NCBI GenBank assembly: GCA_949130495.1
Contig: OX422217.1
Location: 577,574,606-577,638,605, forward strand
Direction of reading: 5' to 3'
DNA length: 64,000 nt
From: Sambucus nigra
Taxonomy: Eukaryota > Streptophyta > Magnoliopsida > Dipsacales > Adoxaceae
The translations under genes and the position numbers were made by a program. Below the pieces are notes generated by a model. It worked only from the letters and a program-made list of their open reading frames with translations, was not told where the DNA came from and did not search any database. Positions 44,236 to 55,710 of this stretch are shown in pieces; the first letter of the stretch is position 1, and each line of letters opens with the position of its first letter.

Positions 44236-46150
44236 GTGACACGAAAATCTTTCTTTCTTATTAGAAGATACGAAGATCATATTCAAAAGCTAAGTTTTTC
44301 TTTCTCCGTGTATACATCTTTTGATTCGATCATGATCCTCATAAGTTCATATTCATAGATTTTTCCTTCAATTCTTATTTAACGATTTGCAAAACACTGA
44401 ATTTCATAACCATAAGTTTTGTATGAATCCTTGAAAGTAAGACAAATATGGTTATTTACTGGGTTATATCAAATATTTTGATTCCGGTACCTTAGATTTT
44501 TTCCAGAGGATAAACCTCAGATTTTGATACCTAAGATGTTAACCATATTGTTTTACTCATTTGAACGAAATGTATGCTCAATTTTATCCATCTATCAATT
44601 TGCAACAATCTTATCAATTTAAGATAATTTTCATTGTTCATTTTGAGATGAATTTCGTGATAGGTCTCCGATGACTCCTTGAATACTTGGTTTCCTGTGA
44701 TAATGTTTATATATGATATTTTTTTTCTCTGCAACTGGAAAATGGGGATATAACTTTGTCTCTTTTGATATCAGTGAGAATTGCCTCAATTTGACTCTAC
44801 AGAAAGAAACTTGGGATGAAAATTTCTCTAAAATGAACCCAAATGAATATCTGGGTTTATATATTCAAGAAATTGTATATCACCTCCTTGCCTGCAGATT
44901 CACAACTCAAAATCGGTACTCCTTTACCCAAAATTTGGGTTTGGTAAAAACCCGATCGTCAGCAACGACCAGAGGATTTGTAACCGAAACCACAAACCAC
45001 TATTGAAGAGGGGCGATTTGTATAAAATTAATCGGCACCGGAGATCGTACTGAAAATAGTTATTGAAATGATCTATGGATGCAGAGCAATATTACTAACG
45101 AAAATAAACTTCGACCAAGTTCCAAATTTAGCAGGGACCTCAGACGAACTTTACAGACTAATATGATTAATTACAAATTTCTCTGGTCGGAATAAAGAAA
45201 TTCACTAAGTGGAGACGAGCGAACTACACTGAGCATCCATATCTACAAATCGAGAGCATAATGTCACGAACGCCAAGATTTTTATGAAATCCTCTCATTT
45301 CTACAGTTGTTATTTGGAAATCGATAGCAAGCCCTAGAATAATGCTCCGACAGATGCTCAACTATAATCTTAAGCTCGTGGAAATTTTATTAATGCTCTA
45401 ACAGATGCTCGAGCACAAATCATTCATTATATCTAGTTGGTGCTATACAATTTTGTCTTGACAGATTAGCCAGGGACCATATATTTGATTAATGCTCCCG
45501 CAGATGATTGAGTATGCTACAACACTTTAAAACCCAACAAATGGTTCGACAAGATTATTTGTTATAACCGACTAATGCTCGGGTGTTGACATTTCTTCAA
45601 CTTAATTATTAATTATCTGACTCTAATTCTCAACTTGAAGAATCATATTGGTAGATGATCAGCAAAATATTTTCGTATATTTAATCCTAGAGATATCTTC
45701 CACACAAGTTGTATTTTATCCCCAACAGATGGTTGGTCGGGATAATCCTTATCTATATTCAATCCCGACAATTAGTCCACATAGTTTAGTGTTAGTCAAC
45801 ATTCAAACCCTAATGAATGGTTTGGAAATCTATTTTTCTCTGGCAATGCATGGTCATTCATAATATTTACTCGTACCCATCGGGCATTATGTAATTTAGA
45901 CCTGATAGATTGCCGACACTTTCATTATTTCTTTGTATTTCTAACTAGCCTCGAGTGATAATAAAAGCCAATCATATATATTATGAGAATCATCACAATT
46001 TAGTCCCAACGAACTGTTGGGCATTATCATTATTATTTGATTCAAACCTTAGCTAATGACTACATATTCATTCATCGTATCGTAACAAAGTCCAGAAGAA
46101 TGACTGGGCATTATTACTATCATTCAGTCTTTAAAAATGGCGACTTGGAC
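44236..46150 (+). repeat. Gypsy leader B, duplicate of 37451-40520
   Basis: Same order as leader A without the roughly 1.1-kb segment 38490-39590. Repeats of the CAGATG-CTCGAGCA type lie at 45346-45740. A 97-codon ORF at 44713-45006 has no family resemblance and its counterpart in leader A is not conserved in frame. Confidence 0.6.
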
Positions 46151-46219
46151 CATTTACCTAGTGATCAATTTCAGTATAGAATTTTGTAAGGGCAAATTTC
46201 TAGTAGAGTCAATTTTTAG

Positions 46220-46715
46220 TGTTGGCTAAATTCTGGACAAAACAATTTGAGTTGTAGGATAGATTTTTATGTTGTATCCTTTCAAGCCTATGACAAGTGT
46301 ATGTTGAAGACATAGTGGCCAAAAATTGAAGAATATATCCTTATCGGTTTTCGTTCCAAGTTTCACATCATCAGCATCATCAACATTTTGATTCCAATGT
46401 CTCCAAAAGGTATGAATGCATTTAATATATATAGAGGCTTGGAATATTTTTTATGGGTGTTATTTTTATAAAGTTTTGTCAAAATGACTCTGTATTTTTC
46501 TTAAAATTTTTTTTAGAACTTTTTATAAAAGTTATCGACTTAAAAAGGAATTTTTATATTTTCTAAAAAGTTGTTCGAACGTTCCTAGAATCTCGTTCGA
46601 ACAAAATTCCCAGGTCGTTCGAACGAAATTCTAACGAACTTGTGAAATTTTCTTCTGAATTCTCGTTGGAAAGTCGTTTGAACATGGTCATTCGAACAAA
46701 ATATCGAACGAAATG
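46220..46715 (+). repeat. Ty1/copia 5' LTR, first part (U3)
   Basis: The left edge is probably TGTTGGCTAAATT near 46222 (uncertain). 46570-46710 holds repeated TTCGAACGA/TCGTTCGAAC palindromes, which continue at 49835-49910 beyond the inserted solo LTR. The same motif type is in the solo LTR at 41847-42915. Confidence 0.5.
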
Positions 46716-49700
46716 TGTAATACCCCGTCCTAAAAAATAAGTATTTAATGATAATCGAAATATTATATTCAAAGAAAAAATTTGAGGAATAAATATGTAA
46801 GGGGATTATGCCAAATGGCACGAAAAATGGTGTCTTACGAAAAGTAATTAAGGAGAAAAATTCCCATGTCTCATGGTTCGCTTTGATGCATATTTAAGTT
46901 CTAATAATCCTAGTAAGTTTGTTGATTAAGTTTGACGCGAAAATGCCAATGAATGATTGTAACACGGTTATGATTAATAATGCGATAATTTGGGCGGTAC
47001 GTGACGGGTATGATATGTAACTTTACGCGAATTTTATAGGATGCATCGTGGTCCCAAATATCAAAATGACCAGTTTTATAGGGTCCAAAAAAATACATAT
47101 AAAAATACCATGGGATCAAAAGTAAAAATAAAAATAAAAAATATTTTCCGTCAAAAAAATAAAAGTGCTCAGGAAATTATGAAAATCTCCAGATCGACTT
47201 AAAATTTAATTTCGAGCAACTTTCTATTCTTCGATGTCTTTGGAAAAAATCATTTATAACTATTTTAGGTGAATTTTCGTCGCATCACGTTGGACGCGAA
47301 CTTGCTCGAATAGTTTACGAAAATCGGTAAGCCAAAAAAATATTTCGACCATATATTTAGACTCATAAAAATATAAGGAATATTACCATGCGAAGAAAAA
47401 TCGAAAAAAATATGTTTTGCGTGGAGGTTCCGATTCTTACCACTCTTGTATAGGACAATCCGGGAGGCCAAATGACTATTGTAAATATGAATTTTTAGCC
47501 CAAAAATGCAAGGAATATGAATCTCAAGTTAAAAGTTTAGAAAAGAAATTAGAGAGAGAAAGTTACTCAAATCAACATTTTGTGAGGGGTATTTGAAAAT
47601 TTCACCCCTTAGGGTGTTAAGGGGTATATAAGTGTAAAAATGTAAGAAAATGTCATCTTCGTGTATTTTTGGTGAAGTGGAATAATAAACATTTTATGGT
47701 AATAAAAGTGTTGGAAAAATATAAATTGTTGAAATTATAGAAAAAGTTAATATTTCAATGTTTTGGATGTTATGAAAATGGGAATTTTTAGAAATATTGG
47801 TGTTAAACAATTTATGAAATAAAATGTTTGGAAATAGTGATTTGTTGGTATATATTTGGTGAAATATATGCTCAAACCGTGTAACGGAATTTTTGAGTTA
47901 AAAAAATCCATTTTCTCATGAACATAAACTTGTAGTATTTTGATATTATATGTGTAAGCAAGTTTAAAGAAGCGTTTGTTGGATTTAACATAAAAGAAGA
48001 ACCGTTATAATTTTAGTCTTCACGTGTGTGAAATTGGGACTAAATAATATGATGAGTATGAGGTTAAAAGACTACATTTTAATTGAAAAGAAAATGACAT
48101 TTTTTTTATAAAGTGGTCCTAAGTGTGGATGTATTTCTCGAGTTAAAGGTAAATAAATATTTTTGAAAAAAAGTGATAGAAAGTATTCATTAAGTGTTAA
48201 TGGGTAAAACATGTAAAGGGAGTTAGTGAGTGTAACCTACTAATTTTGACAAAATATTAACACTTATGGGATTAAAAAAGGGGTTAAAGCTGTAAAAGTA
48301 TTTCCAATAGAGTAAATAATTACTCCCAAATGTAAAAAGGTGAAAAATGTCTAAAAACACTTAAGTGGCTAATGTGGGTGGCTAAATTGTTCTTTGGGAA
48401 TTTAACACTTGTGAAATGGAGTGAAAGGTGATTTTGAAAACAAAGGGGTAAAATGATAATTTTACTTAAAGTACAACATTTGATGGAATAAAATGTTAAG
48501 GAGTGCTTTGATGCGTATGAAGAAAGAATGAAATAAGTCCCTAAAGCGGACATGATTTTTAGTATAAAATCAACGTGAAAGAAACAAAGGACTTCAATGG
48601 AATTTAATGATTTTTCCTAAATGAATAATGGGAAAACGGACTATTAAGTCCAAGGTTTTGGCTTCGGCTTCAGCTCAAAAGGGAAAATTAATGTGAACAT
48701 GAGAAAATGTTGAACACATTAGCAAGACAATGATATTGGATGATGTCGGGATAAATAATCAAGCAGGGCTATGTTGTCCCTAGTGGTGAAAGATCCCAAA
48801 CCAATTGCAGTATACTTGGCGCTTGGTGCCGGACGGTGAAATTCTGTGAAATCGTGGGTGTGCATGTGTTGGAGGATTCCCTAAAGATAATGCTAAGTAA
48901 TGAATTGAATATTCATGAAAAAGGCATAAATGGATAGCAATGATCCAAAGATTTATTGATGCAAGAATAGCACATTAAAATGTTTAATGTTCATGTGGTA
49001 ATATGGGATCGTTAAATAAGGCGAATTAATGATATTAAGCTACCTAATAAGGCTTGAATCATAATAAACACAATCGTGTGTTACATGAGGCTTCAAAGGA
49101 AAAGTGTATTTTTCTAAAACACGGTATGTGTGTGTGTGTTAAATGAAAGGCATGAAATATGGTTAAGTAACTCTGGCGTGAGTTAATGAACGTTGAGAAA
49201 TAAATGTTTTGAAAGTATATCGGAGGTTTTCCTAACAAATTCCATTTGTTTAATTGCGTGAGTAATGAGAATGAATGCTAGTTTTAAAATCATGATAATA
49301 CATAATGACTATTTTGTAAGGTCAAGGAAGTCAAGTGGCATTAATTAACGTTTTGAAATAAAACGGTTAAATACATTGGTACATGTATTTTAAAGGGTAT
49401 ATATGTAGATATATACATATTTTCACATTCATTTAGTGTAGCGTGTGAGTACTCCCTTCTGCCACTTGTTTCTATATTGCATTTGTGTATGATCCCATTG
49501 AGAATTCGGCTCGCATCCCTTCTTTTGTTGTGGCAGGTTGCATGATGTTCCGTACTTTGAGGGCGTTATACATATAAGTAACTATTTTACTTTCCGATTA
49601 GTAGCTCTGTTTACTTGGCCTTGGGGGCACTTTCCTTGGGTCCTATCACGTAGTTAATGTAAATCAGACTCGCATGATAATAAGTGTAACGTTAAATACT

Positions 49701-49815
49701 AATAAAACTGGATTAGAAACATTATTTAAGGTGTTCCATTGCACTTCACAATTAACGTACGAACCGGATCGGGTTAGTTCTTTAATAACCTTTGAAACCG
49801 GGTCGGGGCGTGACA
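46716..49815. mobile_element. Solo LTR, 3.1 kb, Ty3/gypsy-like, inserted in a copia LTR
   Basis: Begins TGTAATACCCCGTCC and ends GGGTCGGGGCGTGACA, with AAATG before (46711-46715) and AAGTG after (49816-49820), a 4-of-5 target duplication. The ends resemble those of plant gypsy LTRs with TGTAA-ACCCCG starts (Tekay/Del-like), which is a tentative family call. No gag or pol text and no primer site inside. Removing it restores continuity of the TTCGAACGA-rich U3. Confidence 0.75.
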
Positions 49816-50950
49816 AAGTGTGTTTTGAATTCTCGTTCGAATGAACATAGTTACTGCATTCTCATTTGAATAGTGTTGTTCGAACGACATCAAAAAGTCT
49901 TTCGAACGACCTGTGTGCGGGAATAATTTTTTATAGTTTTTTCAATTCAACTTCCCACTACCCCACTTATTGATTTCCAGATTTAACAAGTGTGGGAACA
50001 ACCTTTTTGGTAAGACTTTTTACATTATTCCAAATACTTTTGAGAGCCATATTCCTATCCAAAAATCTTTTCTTATTTTTGTGACTTTAAATGCAAAATC
50101 TTTAGACAAAATCTCCTTTTATGTTTGAGTTTTAAATCCAAGTTCATACATATATCTTTGCTTGAAGATTGATTTGGCATCGGGTTCTTCTCTACCCATA
50201 AAAGGAGATAGTTTGGGTTTTTTCTCTAACCCCAAAAGCATATTAGTTTCTTGGTTCGTGGTGTGCATACATTGGAAAGGCCATTGTATGTTTTCACGGT
50301 AGCTGTGCCCCATCGGTGGATTTCGAGATTGCGATGGAGTCTGTAGTTGTTGACTAGGCGGATGTTGATGCAAGAAGAAGTATCGATACTTATACGGAGT
50401 CAATTCGTGTGTTGTAAGTCTTTTTTCTTGTATTTGGAAACATACCATACTTATTGTACTTGTAGGCAAGGTCGTCCGAGGTTTTTCTCGCTGTGGGTTT
50501 TCCTCGTACATCGTGGCGCAGTGTGATTGATTTATTTTTATCTTGCAAAAATTCACTTAGATGTATGTGTAGGTTTAAACAGATAAAAATTGGTTTAATA
50601 AAAACTTCGATTTAAATTGGTGCTAATTAATATTGGGTAATTTTTAGGCAAATTTAATTCAAGTCGATTTAATTTAATTTGGGAAAAATGTATGTTTAGT
50701 TTGTGTTGCCTAATTTCTACCGTGAATTAAATTAATTTTGTTTAAGAGGAAATTAAAGTGTTGGTTTAGTTTAATTTCACTTGGTTTAATTTTAATTTGA
50801 TGAAATTAAAATTTGAAGTATTTAATTATTCAGTTTTAAAATACAATTTTAAATTTGGAATACAATTGAACAATCTAATTATTTGAAGTTTAAAATTTGG
50901 GGGCATTCAACTCTCTCAAGTGGTAAGAGAGCTTATACATTGAGAAACCA
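49816..50950 (+). repeat. Ty1/copia 5' LTR, second part (rest of U3, R, U5)
   Basis: Continues the TTCGAACGA motif block, then R/U5-like text with CTTGTATTTGG near 50427 and GTGGGTTTTCCTCGTACATC near 50490. The right edge lies just before the primer site at 50962 but no clear ...CA end is seen. An antisense 145-codon ORF (50556-50119) is a by-product. Confidence 0.55.
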
Positions 50951-50961
50951 TTTACTCCGAG

Positions 50962-50973
50962 TGGTATCAGAGC
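50962..50973 (+). promoter_or_regulatory. Primer-binding site (initiator tRNA-Met)
   Basis: TGGTATCAGAGC, the exact complement of the 3' end of plant initiator tRNA-Met, the standard primer of Ty1/copia elements. It places the LTR to the left and gag to the right. Confidence 0.9.
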
Positions 50974-51023
50974 AGGAACGCTAAATTATTGTGTTTAGAT
51001 CTATAATTTTGTTTAGTTTAAAA

Positions 51024-51837
51024 ATGAAAAATTCACTGTTTTCAAAATTTCCTATTTTGATGGTTCAAATTTCGCGTATTGGAATGCACGAATGAAATAA
51101 GCACTTAAATTCCTAGATAGGCGGGTTTGGCAATCTGTAGTTAATGGGTGGTCTCCACCTACGTGTCTAGTTGAAAATGAGCATGTTCCTAAAACCATAG
51201 AGAGATGGAGTGTGAATGAACTTAAATCAGCAATTTTAATTCCCATGGTTTGAATGCTCTCTTTAATGCGGTTACACCCAATGTATTCTGCCGGATTATG
51301 ACGTGTAAAATGTCTAAGGAGGCTTGGGACATTTTACAACTCACCCATGAGGGAACTAGTGTCGTGAAATTTTCAAAACTCCAAAACCTCACCACTCAAT
51401 TCGAAACCATTAAAATGCTTGAACGTGAGACTTTTGATGAATTCTATGCTAGACTTTTCGATATCGTTAATTCGTCTTTTAACTTGGGAGAGAAGATATA
51501 CGACAATCGTGCAGTAAAGAAAATTTTGAGGTCCTTACCCTATAGGTTTATTCCATAAGTGATCGTGTTAAATTCTTTTCCCACTGTAGCCTCTACTAAA
51601 CTTGAAGGGCTCGTAGGTGACTTAGAAACCTATGAACTCCAAGAATGAGAAAAAGAAAGATAAGGGCATCGCTTTGAAAGCCTAAAAGGAGGAAAAAAAA
51701 TTTCGAATGATGAGAGTGCCATCGATTTCGATGAGATGGAGATGTTTTCTAGTAAGTTTAGAAAATTTCTTAATTTTAATAAAGACAATCTTAAAAAGAT
51801 GAATGTCGAGAGAACCCCTAGAAATCATAATGAAGAT
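51024..51837 (+). pseudogene. Ty1/copia gag relic, cut by CACTA-I
   Basis: ISYFDGSNFAYWNARMK, then a stop, and RRVWQSVVNGWSPPT match the DUF4219 start of copia gag. After a frameshift near 51240 comes the UBN2 region: LNALFNAVTPNVFCRI, MSKEAWDILQLTHEGT, FDEFYARLFDIVNSSFNLGE, KKILRSLPYRF. Then LEGLVGDLETYE. The zinc knuckle and all of pol are missing because the CACTA element starts at 51838; the rest would lie beyond the window if it survives. Confidence 0.85.
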
Positions 51838-51849
51838 CACCAAAACTGC

Positions 51850-52115
51850 CAGATTGTCACGGTCATTGACCATGACAAGTCCAATTTGTCAAGGTCAATG
51901 ACCGTGACAAGTATGGGGGTGATAACCTTTGTCGTCATGGAGTTTTCATGGTCATTGATCGTGATAAGGTCATTAGAACCTTCACGGTCCAGTCGTGGTC
52001 TTTGACTACGACAAGTTTTCATGGTTAAAGACCGTGACTAACCCTAAAAAATTATCTCGATCATTGACCATGACAAGTTTTATTTTTCACGGTCTTGTCA
52101 CGGTCAATGACAGTG
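51850..52115. repeat. CACTA-I subterminal repeats
   Basis: Several degenerate copies of a palindrome with arms TGTCACGGTCA / TGACCGTGACA, in both spellings, spaced irregularly. The arrangement is mirrored at 59500-59750 in CACTA-II. Subterminal repeats of En/Spm elements are binding sites for the TnpA-type protein; here that role is inference. Confidence 0.8.
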
Positions 52116-52454
52116 ATAAATCTGGCCAAAAGTTAAAAAAAACTGCCTGGCAGTTTGGCCACTGCCACTACCCAGCCGTATATTTGTACCTGTTATAGAA
52201 AAATTATACCTATTCAAATAACATATATCCAAATAAAGTATAAATAATGCACCAGATCATTGCATATATAATTCCATATCCAAATAAAATAAAAATACAA
52301 TCATAACAATTCAAATATAATCCGGATGTCCAAATAAAAATAAATACAAATAATGTCACTCCATAAAGTCTAGGGTAGGTTCGAGGAGGAAGGTAGGCCA
52401 CACGATATACGCATTGAGGCACCCCTAAATATGCATCAGGTCGCATTGTTCGTG

Positions 52455-54061
52455 CAACTATAATGCGGAGTTATCTTTCATGCTTATCACATGCGTGACG
52501 AGCACCTTGGCCTGGATGTTTTGAAGGATACGTCCATGAACTAGCATACCCGTGACAAGATTCGAGTACCTCAACCCCCTCTCTATCCGATGTCCATCAC
52601 ATATGTCACATAAAAATAAGCTCGGCCAACCGATTATTGACATAGGCCGCTGGATGGGAGCCAAGTAGGGTACTGGATCATCAGGCGGTGAGTCCGCGCA
52701 TATCGGTGATGAAGCAGCAACTTCCATGTCCTCGTCCCTATCCACCTCCTCCTCCACCATCTTTTCCTTCCCCTTCCCCTTGCATTTTTTTCCCAACTGA
52801 TGCTTCATGAATGAGTACATATCTAGGACCGTCGCCTTGAACTTTGATAGCTTCGCGACATGCTTGTCCACCTAACGAGCCAACTCGGTGTTGCTCGTCT
52901 CCATTTCGATGATCCTAGATTTTCCCACCCACGAGCTCACCCACTAAGTCCTCCCCTTGCGATCAGCGCCGAGCACTTGGTTGAGTGCGTCCGCGGACAA
53001 AGATGCCTTGTCGGTATCATACTGCGACTCATGCACTTCCTTAAGATTTTCTCGAAACGACAAAAAGACCTCGATTACTTAATTAAGTAAATAAAAATTA
53101 TAATGTAATCAGTAAAAAATAAATTGTCGGATTACTTACAATCGTGGCCACAACGCTTGGGGACACCTCTTTATCCTTGCCACACAGGCATTGAGCCTAT
53201 GTGGCCTACCCCAGGGAGACTCCCCATCTCCTGAAATAAAATAATGCAAAATTAGTAAGTAACACAAAGTAAAATAATGCAGAATAACACATTTTTATAA
53301 TTATAAAAAAATAAAAACTTACCATCCTGTGCTCCACCTCGGCATAAGACGTCTGGCCGGAGTAGTGCACGTTCATCTTTTTCGTCCAGTTTTTCCTCCC
53401 CGATTGGCGAGATGCCAATTGTCGCTCATCGATTTTATTGTTGATGAACTTTTGCCATCTTGCCAATGCGACCGTCTACTTCGGCGAGACAGTCTCACGC
53501 AGTCTGAGAATGGAGTCCCGAGTGTTCACAAAGTACCGGGCCCGTAAATTTTTCTTCCACGTCTTATGTTGTTCCCTCAACTTCTCCAACACGGAATCGC
53601 GAAGGTGTGGGGCCAAGCCGAATTGTTCCTTTCAAACAAATACAAAACAAAAAGAATGCAAGTGTTAGTTGCTAATAAATATAAATATAAATATAAATAT
53701 AAATTGGAATTAGAATTGAAATTAAAATTGAAATTGAAATATAAATATAAATATAAATATAAATATAAATATAAATATAAATATAAATATAAATATAAAT
53801 ATAAACATAAACATAAATATAAATATAAATATAAATATAAATATAATACATGTAGTGTCGCCCAAATAACCAACTTGAGCTTATTTGGCACCTCCTTCCA
53901 ACTAGTGTACCTCGGGCTGATAATCGTCTTCATCAACTTGAGGGATCTAGTCAATATCCCCGTCTTATTCTTAATAGTCGATCCCAATTTGACCCATTTT
54001 AGGAGCCTAGGGGCCGAGGAGCTCTCGTCACCTCCACTATCGCCAAGCCCTGAAGAAGGCA
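52455..54061 (-). pseudogene. CACTA-I Ptta/En-Spm (Transposase_24-like) gene, four exons
   Basis: Exon 1 (54061-53850) reads PSSGLGDSGGDESSSAPRL then ILTRSLKLMKTIIS and YTSWKEVPNKLKLVIW. Exon 2 (about 53632-53323): LREQHKTWKKNLRARYF, one TAG, ARWQKFINNKIDERQLASRQ, VHYSGQTSYAEVEHRM. Exon 3 (53230-53140) and exon 4 (about 53055-52455, ending HVISMKDNSAL) follow; GT/AG borders agree with the homologous gene in CACTA-II. This is the plant Ptta/En-Spm DNA-binding type, the TnpA-like partner of TNP2. The Met codon is destroyed because CACTA-II inserted inside ATG: the rest of the codon and the upstream region now lie at 59769 onward. Intron 1 holds the hexanucleotide array. Confidence 0.78.
53673..53845. 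repeat. ATAAAT hexanucleotide array in intron 1
   Basis: About two dozen ATAAAT units on the plus strand, interrupted by a GAATT/GAAATT variant block. CACTA-II has a much shorter TTATAT-type tract at the same place (57895-57960). Any Lys-Tyr or Leu-Tyr repeat ORF here is the translated repeat. Confidence 0.9.
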
Positions 54062-54104
54062 CACTACACCAAAATGGTCAAATTGACACCCCTCAACTGG
54101 CCAG

Positions 54105-54310
54105 CATTGTCACGGTCATTGACCGTGACAAAAAAATATGCATTTTTTGTCACGGCTAATGACCGTGATAAGACTACGACAAAGGCTTATCAAGGTCAAT
54201 GACCGTGACAAGTCCGTGACAACAGTACTTGTCACGGTCATTGACCATGACAATCCTATAATGTTATCACGGCCAATGATCGTGACATGTCCGTGATAAT
54301 TATATCAGTA
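54105..54310. repeat. CACTA-II left subterminal repeats
   Basis: The copy at 54108-54130 is a perfect palindrome of 11-base arms (TGTCACGGTCA) about one central base. Further copies follow at irregular spacing up to about 54290. Confidence 0.85.
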
Positions 54311-54419
54311 AAAAACCTTCCTTCTTCTTTTTTCCTACCGATTTCTATTCCCTCCATTTCTCTCTCTCTCTCTAAGCGACTGCACTCTCTCTCTACGATT
54401 TTGATATGTTTTATCTCTC

Positions 54420-54690
54420 TATTTCTCTTCCATGTATGTATATGTCTGTGTATATGTGCATGTGTGTATATATGTGTGTGTAAATGTGCGTGTGGGGGGG
54501 GGGGGGGGGGGAGGGGGCAGGGTTGGGGTGAGGGGAGGGGGCACTGTGTGTGTGTGTGTGTTTGTATGTATATGTGTGTGTGTGTGTCTATATGTGCGTG
54601 TGTGTGTATATGTATGTGTGCTTGTGTGGTGGGCAGGAGCAGGGGTGGGGGTTGTGTGTGTATATCTGCGTGTGTATTTTTTTAATTAAA
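54420..54690. repeat. GT-rich microsatellite with a G-run
   Basis: TGTATATGTG-type repeats with a run of about 18 G at 54494-54511 and a G-rich stretch after it. Gly- or Val/Cys-rich ORFs across it are by-products. A possible G-quadruplex tract. Confidence 0.85.
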
Positions 54691-55710
54691 TTTTTATTGG
54701 TTCATTAGATATTGCCCCTCATATTGTAGTGCCCCTTGTAAAAGAATTGATTGATTAAATATTGATTGGTTGTTAATTTTTTTAGTAAATTAATAATTAG
54801 TGCCCCTTTCATATGCAAGAAGGATTGCCCCTCATTGTAAATTAGTAAATTAGTAATTTTATACTTTAATTGTTAGTTTAATTGATGAAAATAATTAATT
54901 CAGTAGATGAATTAGAAGGAGTACGGGATACACATTTGTTGTTGCTATTGCGGTTGGATTATAGTAGATCGATGTTTGGTTGTTTAATTTTAAAAGTGGC
55001 ATAACCACTGGATCATTGTCCATATGGGGGTAGGGTTTTTCAACTTTTTTTTTAAAATTACATTGTATCACGAACAATATATATATAGTATGATAATTAA
55101 ATGAAACATACTTGAAATTACATATAGTGCGCATAGATACTTGCCTTCTAGTTCTTAAGAGTACGCATTCAATAGGCCTTAAACCAGTTCGAGAGTCATT
55201 ACCCCTGTAATGAAATCTCTCGAATTGTCCCATTTGGACAGTTTGAGACTGCATAATTTGTATATAATAATATTTTTAGTGGCTTAAAGTTGTTACTTTT
55301 GGAGGGAGTTCTGCAGTCGTATCCTAATGTTTTTTGGGTACATACTAGATTGACAAGTGTGACTGTTATTTCAATTGATCAATTGAAATAACACTCACAC
55401 TTGCCAATCTACGTCGTGTACTTAGAGAACTACGGGGATATGCTGCCGAATTTTTATCAAATCGTAACAATGTGCATGAGCTGTTAAGTATATTACAGAA
55501 ATATGCGGTCTTGAATGGGATAGGAACACTCACCCTATAGAGGAGATGGAGGAAATAGGAATTTCTATTATAAATTGAATTTGAATTTTAAAAATCGAAT
55601 ATAAATAAGTCATAATTAAATGAAACATACTATAAATCTAAGTTTTGTTTATACTAATCCATGAATATACGCTTCTTACCTTTAATAGGTGATTAGTTGT
55701 GGTAGCTGTG
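54691..55710 (+). other. 5' leader of CACTA-II TNP2, includes a hairpin at 55347-55410
   Basis: No coding sequence. The hairpin arms AGATTGACAAGTGTGA and TCACACTTGCCAATCT enclose a TTATTTCAATTGATCAATTG centre. The CACTA-I leader keeps the counterpart at about 63787-63840 and shares AGAGATCTCATTACAGGGG-type text (55195-55220 against 63975-64000). Confidence 0.65.

Noticed and set aside
50119..50556. 145-codon minus ORF
   Set aside because: Antisense of the copia LTR R/U5 region, no family resemblance.
50962..50973. Part of a tRNA-Met gene
   Set aside because: Only the 12-base primer complement is present with no cloverleaf; it sits between an LTR and gag.
53566..54159. 197-codon plus ORF with Lys-Tyr repeats, and the opposite Leu-Tyr ORF
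   Set aside because: The plus reading is antisense to the CACTA-I transposase exons and the ATAAAT array; on the minus strand only the exon portions match the transposase gene.
54287..54689. Cys/Val/Gly-rich ORFs
   Set aside because: Products of the GT microsatellite and G-run.
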